Source: Thainema sp966674685
Lineage (GTDB): Bacteria; Cyanobacteriota; Cyanobacteriia; Phormidesmidales; Phormidesmidaceae
Reading direction: 5' to 3'
Length of the DNA stretch: 64,000 nucleotides
NCBI GenBank assembly: GCA_966674685.1
Contig: CBKWJC010000011.1
Span: forward strand, 27,017 to 91,016
Under the pieces are notes generated by a model that was not told where the DNA came from, did not search any database, and worked only from the letters and a program-made list of their open reading frames with translations. Below, piece after piece: positions 34,776-43,289 of this stretch. The translations under genes and the position numbers were made by a program. Positions within the stretch are counted from its first letter, which is position 1. The number at the start of each line of letters is the position of its first letter.

Positions 34776-36521
34776 ATGGCCGCCGATACCCGCTTTATTC
34801 TCGACGTTACGCTAGCTCTAGGCACATCTGCCGTTGGTGGATATATCGCCCACCGCTTCAAACAACCTGCTTTACTGGGTTATCTGGTCACGGGTTTGCT
34901 GATTGGCCCGTTTGGCTTTGGACTGCTGCAAGACATTGGCCAAATCGAGACCTTGGCCGAAATTGGCATTGCCTTTTTGCTGTTTGCTCTGGGAGTCGAG
35001 TTTTCCCTGACCGAACTGAAGCAAATGAGGAGCATCGCCCTGACGGGTAGCCTGTTGCAGATGGGCTTAACTACACTGCTGGTGACGGGCATGACCCTAT
35101 TAGTTGGTTGGGCCACCTCCCCGCTAGAGGGCATCTTTTTGGGACTTGTGCTCTCCCTATCGTCTACTGCTGTGGTGCTGAAAACCTTAAACGACAAGGT
35201 TGAAACCACCACGGCTCACGGCCAAATCATGCTGGCTCTGCTGATTGCCCAGGATCTAGCTTTGGGTATCATTCTGGCTTTGCTACCAGTGCTCGATCAA
35301 CCGGAGGCATTCTGGCCCACTCTGGGGCTAGCCCTGCTAAAGATTGCGATTTTTCTGGGGGGCGCCATTGTTTTGGGGCGCTGGATCGTGCCCCGGCTGA
35401 TGCAGCATATTGCCGCTACTGAAAGCAACGAGCTGTTTCTGTTAACGGTAATTGCCCTCTGTCTGGGGGTGGCCTGGATAACATCTCAATTGGGCTTATC
35501 CATTGCTATGGGGGCATTTGTGGCAGGGCTGATGATTTCAGAAGTTGATTATTCTGAACAGGCCCTGGGCAAAATTCTGCCGCTGCGAGATACGTTTGCC
35601 TGCATGTTTTTCGTCTCCATTGGCATGTTGATTGACCCCAGGCTGTTATTGAGCGAGCTATGGATTATTCTGGGGCTGGTCTCGCTGGTGATGGTGGGCA
35701 AAGCCGTGATCATTCTGCCGATTGTGCTGCGCTTTGGCTATTCCCTTAAAACCGCCATTTTTTCCAGCTTCGGGCTGAATCAAATTGGGGAATTTTCCTT
35801 TGTGCTGGCTTTGGTGGGCTTCGAGATGGATCTGATTTCAGAACAGCGCTATTCATTGCTGCTGGGCACCACCGCTATTACCCTGATGCTCACGCCCCTC
35901 TGGTTTAGCTTTGCACCCAAATTTGTCACCTGGTTACAGAAGCGGCCCACTCTGGCTCTGTATCTGAATCAGTTTGTCGAACCTAATCTATTTTCTGTCC
36001 CCGAAGTGATGAAAGATCATGTGATTGTAGCGGGCTATGGCCGAGTGGGGCAGGTGCTAGTCAATATTCTGCTCAATCAGGGATACCCCGTTCTAGTCGT
36101 AGATAATAGTGAGTCGGCGGCGCAGGGACTTCGCCATCGCGAAATCCCTTTTATCTTTGGGGATGCCGACAGCGAACTAGTACTGGAAAAAACCTGTCTC
36201 GAAACCGCCAAAGCTCTTGCGATCGCACTACCTGATCCCACCAGTACTCGGCTGCTGCTGCAGCGAGCGATCGCCAAGGTACCCGAACTGGATATTATTG
36301 CCCGCTCCCACAACGATGAAGAAATCGATTTGCTGACCCAACTGGGTGCAAGAGAAGTGGTGCAGCCTGAGTTTGAAGCGGCCCTAGAACTTGGCTCTCA
36401 CCTGCTGCGTACCCTGGGCGAACAGCCTCAGGTGATTCAAGCTGAGATAGAGAGCATTCGCAACGACCGTTACCACAGCATTTGGCCTCAAAGCCCGCTG
36501 AGTGAAGCGATCACGGTGTAA
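34776..36521 (+). CDS. Kef-type cation/proton antiporter (CPA2) with TrkA-N domain
   Basis: A 581-residue transporter. About 12 hydrophobic helices (residues 1-385) contain the CPA2 patterns GYLVTGLLIGPFGFG and SLSSTAVVLKTLND. A cytosolic TrkA-N domain follows (VIVAGYGRVGQVLVNILLNQ, GDADSELVLEKTC), which binds NAD(H) or nucleotides and gates such systems. It would exchange K+ or Na+ for H+ across the membrane. The ATG at 34776 (MAADTRF) is preferred; an upstream GTG at 34677 would place the hairpin 34694-34733 inside the coding region and adds a Cys-rich stretch unlike the family. It converges on mutS2. Confidence 0.9.
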   Translation: MAADTRFILDVTLALGTSAVGGYIAHRFKQPALLGYLVTGLLIGPFGFGLLQDIGQIETLAEIGIAFLLFALGVEFSLTELKQMRSIALTGSLLQMGLTTLLVTGMTLLVGWATSPLEGIFLGLVLSLSSTAVVLKTLNDKVETTTAHGQIMLALLIAQDLALGIILALLPVLDQPEAFWPTLGLALLKIAIFLGGAIVLGRWIVPRLMQHIAATESNELFLLTVIALCLGVAWITSQLGLSIAMGAFVAGLMISEVDYSEQALGKILPLRDTFACMFFVSIGMLIDPRLLLSELWIILGLVSLVMVGKAVIILPIVLRFGYSLKTAIFSSFGLNQIGEFSFVLALVGFEMDLISEQRYSLLLGTTAITLMLTPLWFSFAPKFVTWLQKRPTLALYLNQFVEPNLFSVPEVMKDHVIVAGYGRVGQVLVNILLNQGYPVLVVDNSESAAQGLRHREIPFIFGDADSELVLEKTCLETAKALAIALPDPTSTRLLLQRAIAKVPELDIIARSHNDEEIDLLTQLGAREVVQPEFEAALELGSHLLRTLGEQPQVIQAEIESIRNDRYHSIWPQSPLSEAITV

Positions 36522-36541
36522 GTCAGGGTGGGTATCAAAAC

Positions 36542-36602
36542 CCAGTTGTTATTTTTCGTGGAAGTTAGGCTATGCCTAACTTCCACGAAAAATAACAACT
36601 GG
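36542..36602. terminator. 29-bp perfect hairpin between convergent genes
   Basis: Arms 36542-36570 and 36574-36602 pair perfectly around a TAT loop, the longest perfect stem I found here. The centre reads GAAGTTAGGC/GCCTAACTTC, related to the hairpins at 11503 and 24065. It lies between the Kef stop and the mutS2 stop and probably ends both transcripts. Confidence 0.7.
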
Positions 36603-36632
36603 TTCTTGCTAGTCGAGTTGAGTATAGGGCAG

Positions 36633-39083
36633 TTAATAGGACGGTAACGTCACGTGTGCCACCGTCACCCCTTTGCCGCCATCGGTTTGATCGGCATATT
36701 CAAACCGCTCTACCTGGGGATGGCGCTTGAGGAATTCATGCACACCGCGCCGCAGCTTACCCGTGCCGTGACCGTGAATCACCCAAAGCGGGCCTTGGGC
36801 AGATGCGATCGCATTTTCCAACACAGATTCGGCCTCAGACACTCGCTGACCACGCAGGTCAACCGTATTGCGCTGCGTGCGAATCGCGGGAGCGGAGGGC
36901 GTTGCCACGGTGGTGATTGCAGCTTGGGGTGCGGCTTTAGGCTCCGGTTTGGTGGGCATTTCAGCCTTCTCACCCTGGAGCGATTCCACGTCGGCTAAAC
37001 TGACGGTCATTTTCATCAGGCCAAAGCGGACGTTAATTTCGCCGTCTTCATCCGGCTCGGTCAGCACTTCAGCGGTTTGACCAATGCGCGGAATCCGCAC
37101 TCGTTCGCCCACGGTTGGTCGATAGCCCGGTTTAGGTTTGGCAGGCTGCTGGCGCGAGGGCAGCTTTTTCTCGGCTAGCTTGTCAATTTGCTCGGTAGCA
37201 GCTTGGGCATCCTGAGCCGTGGCGTTGCCGCGCTGCAAGCGGCGAATCACTGCCGCAATCTCGCCTTTGGCCTGAGCAATGGCCTGCTGTACCGCCTGCT
37301 CCTGCTGCTGCTTCAGCTCCTGCTCCCGCTCTTTGAGCAGGGCAGATTTGCGCGACACCTCTTTGTAAAGCTGTTCCGCCTGCTGCAAGATTTTCGTGGT
37401 TTCCTCGGCAGAAGACTCTTGGCGGCGACGCTGTTCTTCCAGGCCAGCAATCACTTGGTTGACATCCTGGTGATTGGTTGCGCCAATCAGCGACTGGGCC
37501 TGTTCAACCACCTCTGACTCCAAACCCAAGCGCTGGGCAATGGTCAGCGCATTGGAGCGCCCCGGAATGCCCCAGAGCAAGCGATAGGTGGGCGATAGCG
37601 TCTGGTCGTTGAACTCCACGGAGGCATTTTCAAACCGCTCGTCTTCGTACTTGAGCGCCTTCAATTCGCCAAAGTGGGTCGTCGCAATTGTTAGATGGGC
37701 TTTACTGGCCAAGTGACGCAGAAGTGCGATCGCAAGGGCGCTCCCTTCTGACGGATCGGTTCCGGCCCCGACTTCATCCAGCAGCACCAGCGCATTGGCT
37801 GATTGTTCGGCAGACTCGTTTACATCGGGAATCGCGTCCAAAATCCGGCTAATTCGCCGAATATGACCAGAAAACGTCGAGAGGCTCTGCTCTAGCGACT
37901 GCTCATCACCGATATCGGCCAGCACTCGCTCAAACCAGGGCAGCTCAACGGGTTCGCGGGCGGGGATAAACAGTCCCACTTTCGCCATCAACACCGCTAG
38001 GCCCAGCGTCTTGAGCGTCACGGTCTTGCCGCCCGTGTTCGGCCCGGTGATCGCCACGACCCGAATTTGGGGCTTGATCAGCAGGTCAATCGGCACCACG
38101 GGTTGCCCCTGCTCATGCTGCTCTTGCCAAACCAGCAGCGGATGGCGCAGTTGGCGCAGAGTAACTGTTTCCTGATCGACCTGTTCAATGAAGCGGGGCG
38201 GATTGCCCTCTAGCCACAGCGAATAGCGGGCGCGAGCGGCAGCTAGATCCAGCGTCGTCACAATCGCCAGCAACTGCTCTAAATCCGGCTTCACTTCAGC
38301 GACTTTCTCCGTCAGTTGCCGCAGGATAGTTTCAATTTCCGTTTGCTCCTGTCGGTTGAGCTGCCGCAGACGGTTGCCCGATTCCACCACCTTATGCGGC
38401 TCAATGTACAGCGTGGCACCGCTGGCCGACGCGTCATGAACAATGCCCGGAATCGCATCTTTCTGCGGCGCTTTGACGGGGATGACGAACCGATCGCCCC
38501 GCTGGGTGATGAGCTGCTCCTGCACGGCGTGACCATTGCGCTGCATCAGCCGCTGGAGGGTTTGATAAATCTGGTCGCGCACTTGCTTTTGCTTAGCGCG
38601 AATGTCGCCCAGTTTAGGACTGGCTCGGTCGGCCACTTCGCCCCGGTCGTCAATGCAGCGGTGAATCTCCTGCTCCAGCTCGGGATAGGTACGCAGTTCT
38701 TCCACCAGTTCAGCCAGTACGGGCACATCTTCGGGTTCTTGGGCATCGATCACCCGCCGCAACTGGCGGGCACTGGCCAGCGTCGTGGCAATGCCGAGCA
38801 GCGATTCAGCCGTCAGAATGCCTTGGCGCTCGGCCCGTTCCAGGTCGTCGCCAATGTCTTGAATGCCGTTGAACTTTAGCCCAGAGGTGAGTCTAGCTTC
38901 CAGCTCGTAAACCTCTTTGGTCTGCTGCAATAGCTGCTGGCTGTCGGTGATGCGGGCGGGAATGCGGAGCTGTCGCGCCACGCGTGCGCCCAGCTTGGTA
39001 CTCGCAAATGTCGATAGGTGGTCACATAAGCGTGACCATTCCAATAAATTTAGCGTTTCGGCTTGAATATCAGGTGCGCTCAA
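36633..39083 (-). CDS. mutS2: MutS2 (recombination / ribosome-rescue ATPase with Smr domain)
   Basis: An 816-residue MutS2. The MutS core and clamp helices lead to the ABC-type ATPase with Walker A ITGPNTGGKTVTLKT near residue 346, and VLLDEVGAGTDPSEGSALAI as Walker B and signature region, then TTHFGELKAL. A long Gln/Glu-rich coiled coil follows (about 520-640). The C-terminal Smr endonuclease domain starts VDLRGQRVSEAE near 735 and contains the HGHGTGKLR loop. MutS2 acts in suppressing recombination and, in Bacillus, in rescuing collided ribosomes. The start is TTG at 39083, there being no closer ATG; the N-terminus LNLLEWSRLCDHL fits the family. Confidence 0.95.
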   Translation of the reverse strand: MSAPDIQAETLNLLEWSRLCDHLSTFASTKLGARVARQLRIPARITDSQQLLQQTKEVYELEARLTSGLKFNGIQDIGDDLERAERQGILTAESLLGIATTLASARQLRRVIDAQEPEDVPVLAELVEELRTYPELEQEIHRCIDDRGEVADRASPKLGDIRAKQKQVRDQIYQTLQRLMQRNGHAVQEQLITQRGDRFVIPVKAPQKDAIPGIVHDASASGATLYIEPHKVVESGNRLRQLNRQEQTEIETILRQLTEKVAEVKPDLEQLLAIVTTLDLAAARARYSLWLEGNPPRFIEQVDQETVTLRQLRHPLLVWQEQHEQGQPVVPIDLLIKPQIRVVAITGPNTGGKTVTLKTLGLAVLMAKVGLFIPAREPVELPWFERVLADIGDEQSLEQSLSTFSGHIRRISRILDAIPDVNESAEQSANALVLLDEVGAGTDPSEGSALAIALLRHLASKAHLTIATTHFGELKALKYEDERFENASVEFNDQTLSPTYRLLWGIPGRSNALTIAQRLGLESEVVEQAQSLIGATNHQDVNQVIAGLEEQRRRQESSAEETTKILQQAEQLYKEVSRKSALLKEREQELKQQQEQAVQQAIAQAKGEIAAVIRRLQRGNATAQDAQAATEQIDKLAEKKLPSRQQPAKPKPGYRPTVGERVRIPRIGQTAEVLTEPDEDGEINVRFGLMKMTVSLADVESLQGEKAEMPTKPEPKAAPQAAITTVATPSAPAIRTQRNTVDLRGQRVSEAESVLENAIASAQGPLWVIHGHGTGKLRRGVHEFLKRHPQVERFEYADQTDGGKGVTVAHVTLPSY

Positions 39084-39263
39084 AGGTCTAAAACAGGTCT
39101 AAAAATTTGGTGCGATCGCACAGGCTCTATTGCCTGTCTGGTTGCGGTGGTCAAGTCCATCTCTTCATTTTAAGGTGTCTTAAGATCTGTAACAGTCGGC
39201 TATCCGAAAATCTAACGTGGGAGTGAGAGTCGCTGAATAGCCACTTTTTTAAATGTAATCACC

Positions 39264-39501
39264 TTGCACTAAAACCCAGAAGGATTATTTTGCCGCCGCG
39301 AGTATGTGTTTAGCGCAGTTATCTGATCCCCCGCTGTCGCCGCCCCCTTAAAAAAGGGGCTATGCCAACGCTAGCTCCAAGTCCCACTTTTTCTAGGCAA
39401 AGCCATGCCCGAAGGGCTATAGGAGGATCTAGCGGAGTGTCACGCTAAACACATACCGCCGCATCGCGGCGGCAAAACAACCCTGCTAGGTTTTGGTGCA
39501 A
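39264..39501. mobile_element. MITE-like element with about 52-bp terminal inverted repeats
   Basis: Begins TTGCACTAAAACCC...TTTTGCCGCCGCGA...GTATGTGTTTAGCG and ends with its complement, CGCTAAACACATAC...GCGGCGGCAAAACAA...GGTTTTGGTGCAA. Between the arms is a sequence with GATCCCCCGCTGTCGCCGCC and GAGGATCTAGC, repeated at 53284-53575. No protein is encoded. It fills most of the 534-base gap before hom. Related inverted repeats lie at 14271 and 27741. Confidence 0.65.
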
Positions 39502-39617
39502 AATGTGAGTCTACAAATCTAAGATACAAACCCAACATTGACGATTTCTGGTTCCTTTAACTGAATCCACCTTCAATCGGGAAGTCGTGCCACTACAATA
39601 ATTGGGGTGAACATGTA

Positions 39618-40958
39618 GTGGAAAGGTTGAAACCCTTGGTTGTCAAAATCGGCTTATTGGGACTTGGAACGGTCGGCACAGGTACGGCCAAAATTGTACT
39701 GAACACGGCGCAGCGGCATCCGCTGACGAATGAACTCGAACTCTATAGGGTGGGAGTCCGCAGTTTAGACAAGCCGCGTGAAATTGAGATTCCCACTGAG
39801 CGACTGACGACTGATTTAGACTCCATCGTCACCGATCCGGCAGTGGATATTGTGGTTGAGGTGATTGGCGGTTTGGAGCCGGCGCGATCGCTAATCCTCA
39901 AAGCCATCGAAAACGGCAAGCATGTGGTCACGGCGAACAAGGCGGTGATTGCCCGCTACGGCGACGAAATTTTCACCGCTGCGACTAAAGCCGGAGTGTA
40001 TGTCCTGCTCGAAGCCGCCGTCGGCGGCGGCATTCCGGTTGTGGAACCGCTGAAGCAGTCGCTCTGCGCCAATCGGCTGCACACGATTACGGGTATCATC
40101 AACGGCACGACGAACTACATCCTCACCCGCATGCAGCAGGAGGGTGGTCAGTTTGAGGATATTCTGGCCGACGCGCAGCGGCTGGGCTATGCCGAAGCCG
40201 ATCCCACTGCCGATGTGGACGGCCTGGATGCTGCCGACAAGATTGCCATTCTTGCCTCACTGGCCTTTGGTGGTCGGATCAAGCTGGACGAGGTGTACTG
40301 CGAAGGGATTCGCGGCGTTACCGCCGCCGATATTACCTATGCGGAGCGGCTGGGATTTGTAATTAAGCTACTTGCGATCGCAAAACGGGAACTCGGCAGC
40401 TCACCGGATGATGAACAGCTCCAGGTGCGGGTTCATCCCACGCTGCTGAATAAGTCTCACCCACTAGCCAGCATTAATGATGTCTACAACGCCATCCTGA
40501 TTGAAGGCGATCCGGTAGGACAGGTGATGTTCTTCGGGCCGGGGGCGGGTTCGGGGCCAACGGCGAGTGCGGTGATGGCCGACGTACTGAATATTGCGGC
40601 AATCCTGATGGTCGAGCGGGGTAGCGGGGTCAGTTCTGAGAAAAAGCTGCTTGATCCGCTGCTGGCCTGCTCGCATCAGCACTACTGCACGATTACGCCG
40701 ATTGAAGATTTGGTGACGCGGTTCTATGTGCGGCTGCTAGCCAAGGATGAACCGGGCGTCATCGGCAAGCTGGGCACGACGTTTGGCAATCATAATGTCA
40801 GTCTGGAATCGGTGGTGCAAATTGGCTTCCAGGACAATCTGGCGGAAATTGTAGTGGTGACGCACGATGTCCGCGAAGGGGATTTCCGCAAAGCGCTAGG
40901 CGAACTGCAAAGCTACAGCTCAATCGACAGCGTACCGAGTATTTTGCGAGTGCTGTAG
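39618..40958 (+). CDS. hom: Homoserine dehydrogenase
   Basis: A 446-residue enzyme that reduces aspartate semialdehyde to homoserine, feeding methionine and threonine synthesis. The NAD(P)-binding loop GLLGLGTVGTGTAK is at residues 12-25. The catalytic part carries VTANKAVIARYGDE, EAAVGGGIPVVEPLK and IINGTTNYILTRM. A C-terminal ACT domain (about 360-440, RFYVRLLAKDEPGVIGKLGT) probably binds an amino-acid effector such as threonine. The start is GTG at 39618; a TTG three codons on is possible. It is a stand-alone gene, converging on the small antitoxin-like gene. Confidence 0.95.
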   Translation: MERLKPLVVKIGLLGLGTVGTGTAKIVLNTAQRHPLTNELELYRVGVRSLDKPREIEIPTERLTTDLDSIVTDPAVDIVVEVIGGLEPARSLILKAIENGKHVVTANKAVIARYGDEIFTAATKAGVYVLLEAAVGGGIPVVEPLKQSLCANRLHTITGIINGTTNYILTRMQQEGGQFEDILADAQRLGYAEADPTADVDGLDAADKIAILASLAFGGRIKLDEVYCEGIRGVTAADITYAERLGFVIKLLAIAKRELGSSPDDEQLQVRVHPTLLNKSHPLASINDVYNAILIEGDPVGQVMFFGPGAGSGPTASAVMADVLNIAAILMVERGSGVSSEKKLLDPLLACSHQHYCTITPIEDLVTRFYVRLLAKDEPGVIGKLGTTFGNHNVSLESVVQIGFQDNLAEIVVVTHDVREGDFRKALGELQSYSSIDSVPSILRVL

Positions 40959-40976
40959 GGCAGTTTCCAATTAATG

Positions 40977-41043
40977 GTAGGGGCGGGTTTAGCCGTCAAA
41001 TGTGAGGATTAAATCGAAACTGATCAACTAAACCCGCCTCTAC
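40977..41043. terminator. GTAGGGGCGGGTTTAG hairpin between hom and the antitoxin-like gene
   Basis: Arms 40977-40992 and 41028-41043 pair with one G-U. The 35-base loop is long. The same sequence motif recurs in the hairpin at 44590-44655, so this is a dispersed repeat that may also end hom transcription. Confidence 0.55.
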
Positions 41044-41049
41044 GCATGG

Positions 41050-41247
41050 CTATACTAAACGTCTATAGAGTTCAGCGTTTTTTTTGAGTATGTAATCGGC
41101 TACATCACTAAATTCATCCGTTTGTGAGTTAAGCCAGTCATCTACACTTGCACGGAGTAAGTTTTCTGGTGCAATTCTATAAGCTTGCGCTAGGGCTTGC
41201 AATTTTTGAAATTGATTGTCTGAAAGGTCAATTGTGATGGAAACCAT
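41050..41247 (-). CDS. Small antitoxin-like protein (ribbon-helix-helix type)
   Basis: 65 residues. The start MVSITIDLSDNQFQKLQALA has the strand-helix pattern of ribbon-helix-helix antitoxins, and the end DYILKKNAELYRRLV matches a small cyanobacterial antitoxin family I know as a partner of PIN-type toxins. No toxin gene follows: the minus strand after its stop runs straight into the repeat and hom. It may be an orphan left after loss of its toxin, or a stand-alone regulator. Confidence 0.65.
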   Translation of the reverse strand: MVSITIDLSDNQFQKLQALAQAYRIAPENLLRASVDDWLNSQTDEFSDVADYILKKNAELYRRLV

Positions 41248-41301
41248 AATAACTTTAACTATGTTTCGATTGCTATAAATTTAAAATAAAATTCCTGTTG
41301 T

Positions 41302-42627
41302 TTATCGATTAGGTTTTTTCCTATAGTGACCTCTGACCCACGTGCCATCACGACGAGTGTAGGGTTTTATGTAAATATAATCATTTTGATTGGAAATATC
41401 TTGCCATTCTTCTTCTGAAAGCCTGCTTTTGGTTGCATATATTTTTTCGACTTCTTTTTGTAAAGCTTGATCAACAGAAGGTGAATTAATATCCTGAATA
41501 TATGCCGAAATCATTTCATTTAAATCATCTATTTCCTCTTCCTGCTCTTGATATGAGCCATACAAAGCATGATAGTCTTGCTGTACATTTCGTAATGCTT
41601 CATTTAGTGAATCATTTTGACTTTGCAAATCCTTTAAATGAGTTTCTCGCTCATTGATCTGTCGAGAAGCATTATCAAGGTTTGTTTCTAAACTTCTTAT
41701 TTGTTGCTCTAGATAGATAATTTGATTTCGTAGACTTTTTTTCTCTGCTTGCTCATTCCGAGAGACTTCTTGAAGATTCTTTTGTAAAATGGATATGTCG
41801 CTTTCCTGATTCGATAGCAGCCTTTGAAGGCTCGAAAGGTTAGAAGTTAAATCTGAAATACTTTTACTGCTTATATCTAGCTCATCATTTAGATGCTTCT
41901 TATTAATCAGCAATTCTCCAAATTGTTGGGATAATAATTGGATTTGAGATTTTAGATCCTTAATGATATTTTGATAGAGCCTGCTACTAGAAGAATTGCT
42001 AGCTTCTGATGTTGTTTTTGCTGATATAATCCGAAGCAATTCATCTACTTTATAGGCAAGACGAAGGCGATAAGGACTAATTTTGGAAGAAGCTCTTGTG
42101 GTTTCTACCGTCAGCCTATCAATAACTTGGCTAATAATAATCGGAGAGGACTGTTGCTTTTTGGCAAAGTCAACCAATTTATCTATGATTTCTTTAAGGT
42201 ACTCATAGTCTTTCTCTGCCCGAGTTGCTAAGAAACCACGCGTAGTTTTTTGTAACCTCTCAAAAATCCTATATTTATTCGGTTTATGAGGTTCTAGCTC
42301 TTGCAAAAATTCATTTCGCTTATACTCTAATGCTTCAATGGTTTTAGCTATTTTTTCATGGCTTACATTCCTGCTATTTGCTAAACGATTTAATACTCCT
42401 TCATAAAGCCAAGCCTGAGACTCTAAATTATTTAGATTTTTAATCTCTTCTATGTTCGCTGGATCGGAAATCGTCGCAGTCTGTTGTAAGTTTTTCTGTA
42501 AATTATTAACTTTTGATGCAAGAGTTCCCTTAAAACAAGCCAAAATCAATTCCAGAGCTTGGCCAAACGGGAAAGCATTATCTGCCAACCATCCAAATAA
42601 AGCCCAAAATATTAAGGAGAACAGCAA
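41302..42627 (-). CDS. Coiled-coil membrane protein, probably 3' part of a frameshifted gene
   Basis: 441 residues from a TTG, but the frame is open upstream through 42724 without a good start. Adding those codons supplies the missing half of the membrane helix (VNYLKVFLLLLFSLIFWALF). After the helix come a soluble helical region (about 40-210), a long Gln/Ser/Asn-rich coiled coil (about 215-375) and a C-terminal motif YIKPYTRRDGTWVRGHYRKK. Ends reading YTRxDGTxVxxHxR occur in varied bacterial proteins of unknown role. The gene is visibly AT-rich and lacks HIP1 sites, unlike its neighbours, which suggests transfer. Function unknown. Confidence 0.6.
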   Translation of the reverse strand: MLFSLIFWALFGWLADNAFPFGQALELILACFKGTLASKVNNLQKNLQQTATISDPANIEEIKNLNNLESQAWLYEGVLNRLANSRNVSHEKIAKTIEALEYKRNEFLQELEPHKPNKYRIFERLQKTTRGFLATRAEKDYEYLKEIIDKLVDFAKKQQSSPIIISQVIDRLTVETTRASSKISPYRLRLAYKVDELLRIISAKTTSEASNSSSSRLYQNIIKDLKSQIQLLSQQFGELLINKKHLNDELDISSKSISDLTSNLSSLQRLLSNQESDISILQKNLQEVSRNEQAEKKSLRNQIIYLEQQIRSLETNLDNASRQINERETHLKDLQSQNDSLNEALRNVQQDYHALYGSYQEQEEEIDDLNEMISAYIQDINSPSVDQALQKEVEKIYATKSRLSEEEWQDISNQNDYIYIKPYTRRDGTWVRGHYRKKPNR

Positions 42628-42718
42628 AAGCAGAAAAACTTTTAAGTAGTTAACTAATTTTGCTGTAATATTTCCGTTTGGTTCTAAATCAGAGTCTTGT
42701 AGACTGAAGTAACAGTTT

Positions 42719-43090
42719 TCAACGAAAAAATTGCTGTCTCTGGTCTATTTTCTGACCAATAATAGTGCCTGTATTCTCATCAACACTCAAATTTACGCCT
42801 GACTCGGTGCTTTGAGAAACGCTATACGTTTTCTGTATACTTTGATACCTTTCTATGAGTTTTTCAAGGTTCTCTTCAAAAGTCGAATCTAGCTGAGCTT
42901 CGCTAACTATTGCAGCTTCTAAAAGTTGTGGAGTATCGACTGTCTCTTCAATTTTCAATCGACCTTCAAATCTAGCCCTTAAAAAATCCAGAATATCAGA
43001 ACCAGCTTTTTCTAATGTTCCATTTGCAACCTTGCTAAGTATCTGAATGACAATGCTTGTTGCTTCTAATGCCAATACGGATAAGCTCAT
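42719..43090 (-). CDS. Small helical protein, probably 5' part of the same frameshifted gene
   Basis: 123 residues. The N-terminal helix region SVLALEATSIVIQILSKVA, then a helical domain to about residue 90, resembles the small adaptor-like N-terminal domains seen ahead of variable effectors in multicellular bacteria. The end ESGVNLSVDENTGTIIGQKI is Gly/Asn-rich and hydrophobic, reminiscent of short amyloid signalling motifs; this is a resemblance by eye. The frame ends at CAATTTTTTCGTTGA. One base less in the T6 run would read on as QQFFVENCYFS into the membrane protein at 41302-42627. The AT-rich composition is shared with that gene. Confidence 0.55.
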   Translation of the reverse strand: MSLSVLALEATSIVIQILSKVANGTLEKAGSDILDFLRARFEGRLKIEETVDTPQLLEAAIVSEAQLDSTFEENLEKLIERYQSIQKTYSVSQSTESGVNLSVDENTGTIIGQKIDQRQQFFR

Positions 43091-43289
43091 TTCGATTTCT
43101 GCTGGTATCTAGCCTATTGCCAAGTTATAGCATAGCCTTTTGGATATAGGTAGTAATTTCTATTTAGTTAACGCCAAGCTCAAAATTGGAATCGACCAAT
43201 TTGTTGTGCACTTTTAAGATCTGCGATCGCATCTCAATGAATCTCAACAAACTGCGATCGCACCCACATTCCCGAGTCGATTTTAATGA

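Noticed and set aside
42724..42735. Programmed -1 frameshift at the T6 run
   Set aside because: A -1 shift leads to a stop within about 14 codons (at TAG); only a +1 shift or loss of one T opens the downstream frame.
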